A stretch of 24,814 nucleotides of DNA from contig CALGII010000240.1 in assembly GCA_937915485.1 (NCBI GenBank), forward strand, positions 1 to 24,814. The letters run 5' to 3'. This document shows positions 22,148 through 24,814 of this stretch, in pieces. How positions within the stretch are numbered: the stretch's first letter is position 1; each line of letters begins with the position of its first letter. The stretch is from an uncultured Ignavibacteriota bacterium (GTDB lineage: Bacteria > Bacteroidota > Ignavibacteria > Tepidaquicellales > Tepidaquicellaceae). Made by a program: the position numbers and the translations under genes. The notes beneath the pieces are model-generated. The model was not told where the DNA came from and searched no databases. It saw nothing but the letters and a program-made list of their open reading frames with translations.

Positions 22148-24814
22148 ATTGTCCCATGAGAACATCATTAAGGAGTCCCTTGATTTCTTTAATTCTCAGG
22201 TCGTCATCCGGAGAATCAAGGTTAACGAGAATCACGAGTCTGTCCTTCTTGTTTATGAACGAGAACTTATCGGACTTGACTTCAGACAGCCGGTTTACAA
22301 GATTTGTAAAGAAGTCGCTCTGGAATATTCTATGACTTTTTTCGGCCGGGAAATATAGCAGCATTTCATTCCCATTAATGCTGATCTTTTCAAGTCCTAT
22401 GTCGGTTGCCTTGATTTTGATTTCAATTATCTTAAGCAGGTTATCCACCTCGGGTCCTGTTTTTCCGAATCTGTCCTTGAGTTCCTCCTCCATCCTTATT
22501 AGGTCTTTCAGGTACCTTATTTCAAACAGTTTCTTGTAAACATTAAGTCTTTCAGTATCGTTGCCGATATAATCTTCCGGGATAAGGGCATTCAAATCGT
22601 TTTCTATAATCGCGGGTATCTGTTCCTCGCGCTTCGAAATTTTCCTGTTGAGTTTATCAAGCGACTTATCCTCCTTGAAGAGTTCCTTGAATTCAAATTC
22701 TTTAAGTTCGGAGACTGCCTCTTCGATTATATCAATGAACATTTCAAAACCCATTTGATTAACGAAACCGCTTTGCTGTTGTCCGAGCAGATTGCCGACA
22801 CCGCGAATTTCCATATCACGCATTGCAAGGTTGAAACCCGAGCCAAGGTCTGTATATTCTTCGATAGCCTGAAGCCTTCTGATTGCGGTATGAGTGAGTT
22901 TGCCCGCAGGCGGAGAAACAAAATAAGCGAAAGCCTGCGCATCGCTTCTACCGACTCTTCCTCTTAATTGATAAAGTTCGGAGAGCCCGTACATATTCGC
23001 GTTATTAATAATAATCGTGTTAACGTTCGGTATGTCGAGACCCGACTCGATAATTTTCGTGCACATCAGAACGTTAAGTTTTTTCTCAATGAACGCAATC
23101 ACGACATCTTCGAGTTCCGCAGGCGTCATTTGTCCGTGTGCGATTCCGATTTTCGCGTTGGGCACGTGCAGTTTCATACTATCGGCGAGTTCGTAAAGCG
23201 TCGAAATTTTATCGTTGACGAAATATACCTGTCCTTTCCTTCCGAGTTCTTTTGACACCGCATCTGAAATAATATTCCAGTCAAAGTTGACAATTTCGGT
23301 CAGTATGGGTTTTCTGTTTTTCGGCGGAGTATTGATTACGGAAAGGTCTCTTGCGCCGAGAAGGGAAAAGTTCAGGGTTCTTGGGATAGGCGTAGCAGTC
23401 AGAGTAAGCGTATCAACATTTGGTTTCAGGGAGCGCAGTTTCTCCTTTGCCTTTACGCCAAACCTTTGTTCTTCGTCTATTACAAGGAGTCCGAGGTCCT
23501 TGAAAGCGATATCCTTAGAAAGCATCCTGTGTGTTCCGATTAGAATATTTATTTTTCCTTCCTCGAGTTTCTGAAGAACAGCGGTCTGCTCTTTTCTGCT
23601 CTGGAGACGCGAAATAACGGCAACCTCAACTGCAAAAGAGTTGAGCCTGTCTCTGAATGTATTGTAATGCTGAATTGCGAGGATGGTTGTCGGAACGAGA
23701 ACTGCGACCTGCTTGTTATCGAGAACCGCTTTAAACGCCGCGCGTACGGCGACTTCAGTTTTTCCGAACCCGACGTCGCCGCAGATAAGCCTGTCCATAG
23801 GGCTTTCTGACATCATATCGTTTTTCACGTCTTCCGTGGACGCGTACTGGTCCGGGGTATCCTCGTAAATAAAACCCGCCTCAAGTTCTCTTTGCCAGTG
23901 CGAGTCAGGAGAAAAAGCGTATCCCCTTTCGGATTTTCTTTTTGCATACAGTAAAATCAGGTCGCGGGCGATGTCTTTAACTTTCTTTTTCGCCCTGTCC
24001 TTGATTTTCGACCATTCGCCTCCGCCGAGCCGCGTGAGTTTTGGTGAAATCCCTTCCCCGGCGGAATACTTATTAATAAGGTTAACGTAGTTCAGGTTAA
24101 GAAAAATAACATCACCGTCAGAATATGACAATTTCGCGACTTCCTGTTCGTTATTCCCAACTTTTATTCTGCGAAGACCCGAATAAATACCTATACCAAA
24201 ATCACGGTGAACAACATAGTCGCCCGGTTTTAGTTCCTTCACCTCGTCGAAGGTCATTCCGCGGAATTTTTTTCTTCGCTTTTTTGACTGTCTGAAATAT
24301 CTGCCGAAAATCTGATGCTCGGTATAGATAATTAGTTTTAAATCAGGTACAACAAATCCTTCCTGAAGGGACTCTGTACCGAATTTAATTTTATCGCAAA
24401 AACTTTCGTTGTACAATTCTTCGATAAGGGCGTCTTCCTCATAATCCTCTATAAGTTTCTTCAATCTGTCCGATTGATGATTATCGGAAGACAGGATAAA
24501 AATCAAGTAATCCTTGTTTTCTCGGAGGTTCTTATAAAGAGATTTAATGTTCGAATTGAAGTCCGGCTGGGGTTTTGAGCCGAAGTCAAAGTCAGTATTC
24601 TGAGACTTGAATGCAGAAGTATAAATTATTCTGTTACCAAGGATTTTATTCCTGAACATCTCATCATCGACCGTGTCTTCTTCGTCAATTACTACGAGGA
24701 AGTCATTCTGAATGTAATTAGAGACCGTGGAAATATTTTCAGGAACAACAGCGTCGTCCTTATTCTTCAGGTTAATGCCAAGTATTACCTCTTCGAGTTC
24801 TCTTGTGGAACGCT
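22146..24814 (-). CDS. mfd: Transcription-repair coupling factor Mfd (5' end outside the window)
   Basis: Predicted ATPase that releases stalled RNA polymerase at lesions and recruits UvrA. The reading frame is open to the window edge: upstream of the ATG at 24659 it continues as ...RELEEVILGINLKN...VVIDEEDTV, so 24659 is internal and not the start. About 888 codons are visible; the family is about 1100-1150 residues, so roughly the first 250 are missing. Visible parts are the polymerase-interacting GDYVVHRDFGIGIYSGL segment, Walker A CGDVGFGKTEV, the DEEQ box LLVIDEEQRFG, motif III TATPIPRTLNFSLL, and the later motifs CTKIIESGLDIPN and YQLRGRVGRSDAQ. The C-terminal D7 domain runs to the end. 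It is convergent with the barrel gene. Confidence 0.97.
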   Translation of the reverse strand, partial: RSTRELEEVILGINLKNKDDAVVPENISTVSNYIQNDFLVVIDEEDTVDDEMFRNKILGNRIIYTSAFKSQNTDFDFGSKPQPDFNSNIKSLYKNLRENKDYLIFILSSDNHQSDRLKKLIEDYEEDALIEELYNESFCDKIKFGTESLQEGFVVPDLKLIIYTEHQIFGRYFRQSKKRRKKFRGMTFDEVKELKPGDYVVHRDFGIGIYSGLRRIKVGNNEQEVAKLSYSDGDVIFLNLNYVNLINKYSAGEGISPKLTRLGGGEWSKIKDRAKKKVKDIARDLILLYAKRKSERGYAFSPDSHWQRELEAGFIYEDTPDQYASTEDVKNDMMSESPMDRLICGDVGFGKTEVAVRAAFKAVLDNKQVAVLVPTTILAIQHYNTFRDRLNSFAVEVAVISRLQSRKEQTAVLQKLEEGKINILIGTHRMLSKDIAFKDLGLLVIDEEQRFGVKAKEKLRSLKPNVDTLTLTATPIPRTLNFSLLGARDLSVINTPPKNRKPILTEIVNFDWNIISDAVSKELGRKGQVYFVNDKISTLYELADSMKLHVPNAKIGIAHGQMTPAELEDVVIAFIEKKLNVLMCTKIIESGLDIPNVNTIIINNANMYGLSELYQLRGRVGRSDAQAFAYFVSPPAGKLTHTAIRRLQAIEEYTDLGSGFNLAMRDMEIRGVGNLLGQQQSGFVNQMGFEMFIDIIEEAVSELKEFEFKELFKEDKSLDKLNRKISKREEQIPAIIENDLNALIPEDYIGNDTERLNVYKKLFEIRYLKDLIRMEEELKDRFGKTGPEVDNLLKIIEIKIKATDIGLEKISINGNEMLLYFPAEKSHRIFQSDFFTNLVNRLSEVKSDKFSFINKKDRLVILVNLDSPDDDLRIKEIKGLLNDVLMGQ

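Noticed and set aside
24657..24659. ATG as the start of mfd
   Set aside because: The frame continues upstream with family-like sequence to the window edge, so this methionine is internal.

Overview
The window looks like a chromosomal segment of a bacterium from the Bacteroidota/Ignavibacteriota-Chlorobiota (FCB) assemblage. This is inferred from the gene families (tandem SPOR lipoproteins, an UpxY/NusG-like factor in a polysaccharide locus, Wzi-like and other beta-barrel outer-membrane proteins), from weak Shine-Dalgarno usage with several TTG starts, and from one exact TAnnTTTG promoter box. No marker gene for a firm placement is present. The gene families themselves are nearly all recognisable.

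Region 1 (1-5288, + strand) holds central metabolism and cell division: a small transaldolase, the glycine-cleavage T protein GcvT, a rho-independent terminator, a ComB-like 2-phosphosulfolactate phosphatase and an overlapping FtsK/SpoIIIE DNA translocase. Region 2 (5289-5504) is a repeat-rich, inverted-repeat element between the convergent ftsK and deoC genes; its right arm supplies the last codons and the stop of deoC. Region 3 (5491-10718) has deoC on the - strand and, divergently, two short paralogous SPOR lipoproteins followed by a compact operon folD-prmA-cupin-OPA family organophosphate transporter.

Region 4 (about 10764-22147, + strand) is an exopolysaccharide/surface glycan module, opened by a Bacteroidota-type promoter and closed by a strong terminator. 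In order it has an SLBB protein, a Wzc-like tyrosine autokinase with a tyrosine-rich tail, a small zinc-ribbon membrane protein of unknown function, an UpxY-like antiterminator, and five sugar-nucleotide genes. Four of these form the WbpA-WbpB-WbpD-WbpE set that is known to make UDP-2,3-diacetamido-2,3-dideoxy-glucuronic acid from UDP-GlcNAc; a GDP-mannose 4,6-dehydratase gene sits inside that set. A Wzi-like capsule assembly protein and another outer-membrane beta-barrel follow. No glycosyltransferase, priming transferase, Wzx flippase, Wzy polymerase or full Wza porin is present, so the rest of the pathway must be encoded elsewhere.

Region 5 (22146-24814, - strand) is the transcription-repair coupling factor gene mfd, cut at its 5' end by the window edge. 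No tRNA, rRNA, CRISPR array, transposase or phage gene was seen. The best candidates for something not yet described are the zinc-ribbon membrane protein at 13601 and the repeat element at 5289-5504.
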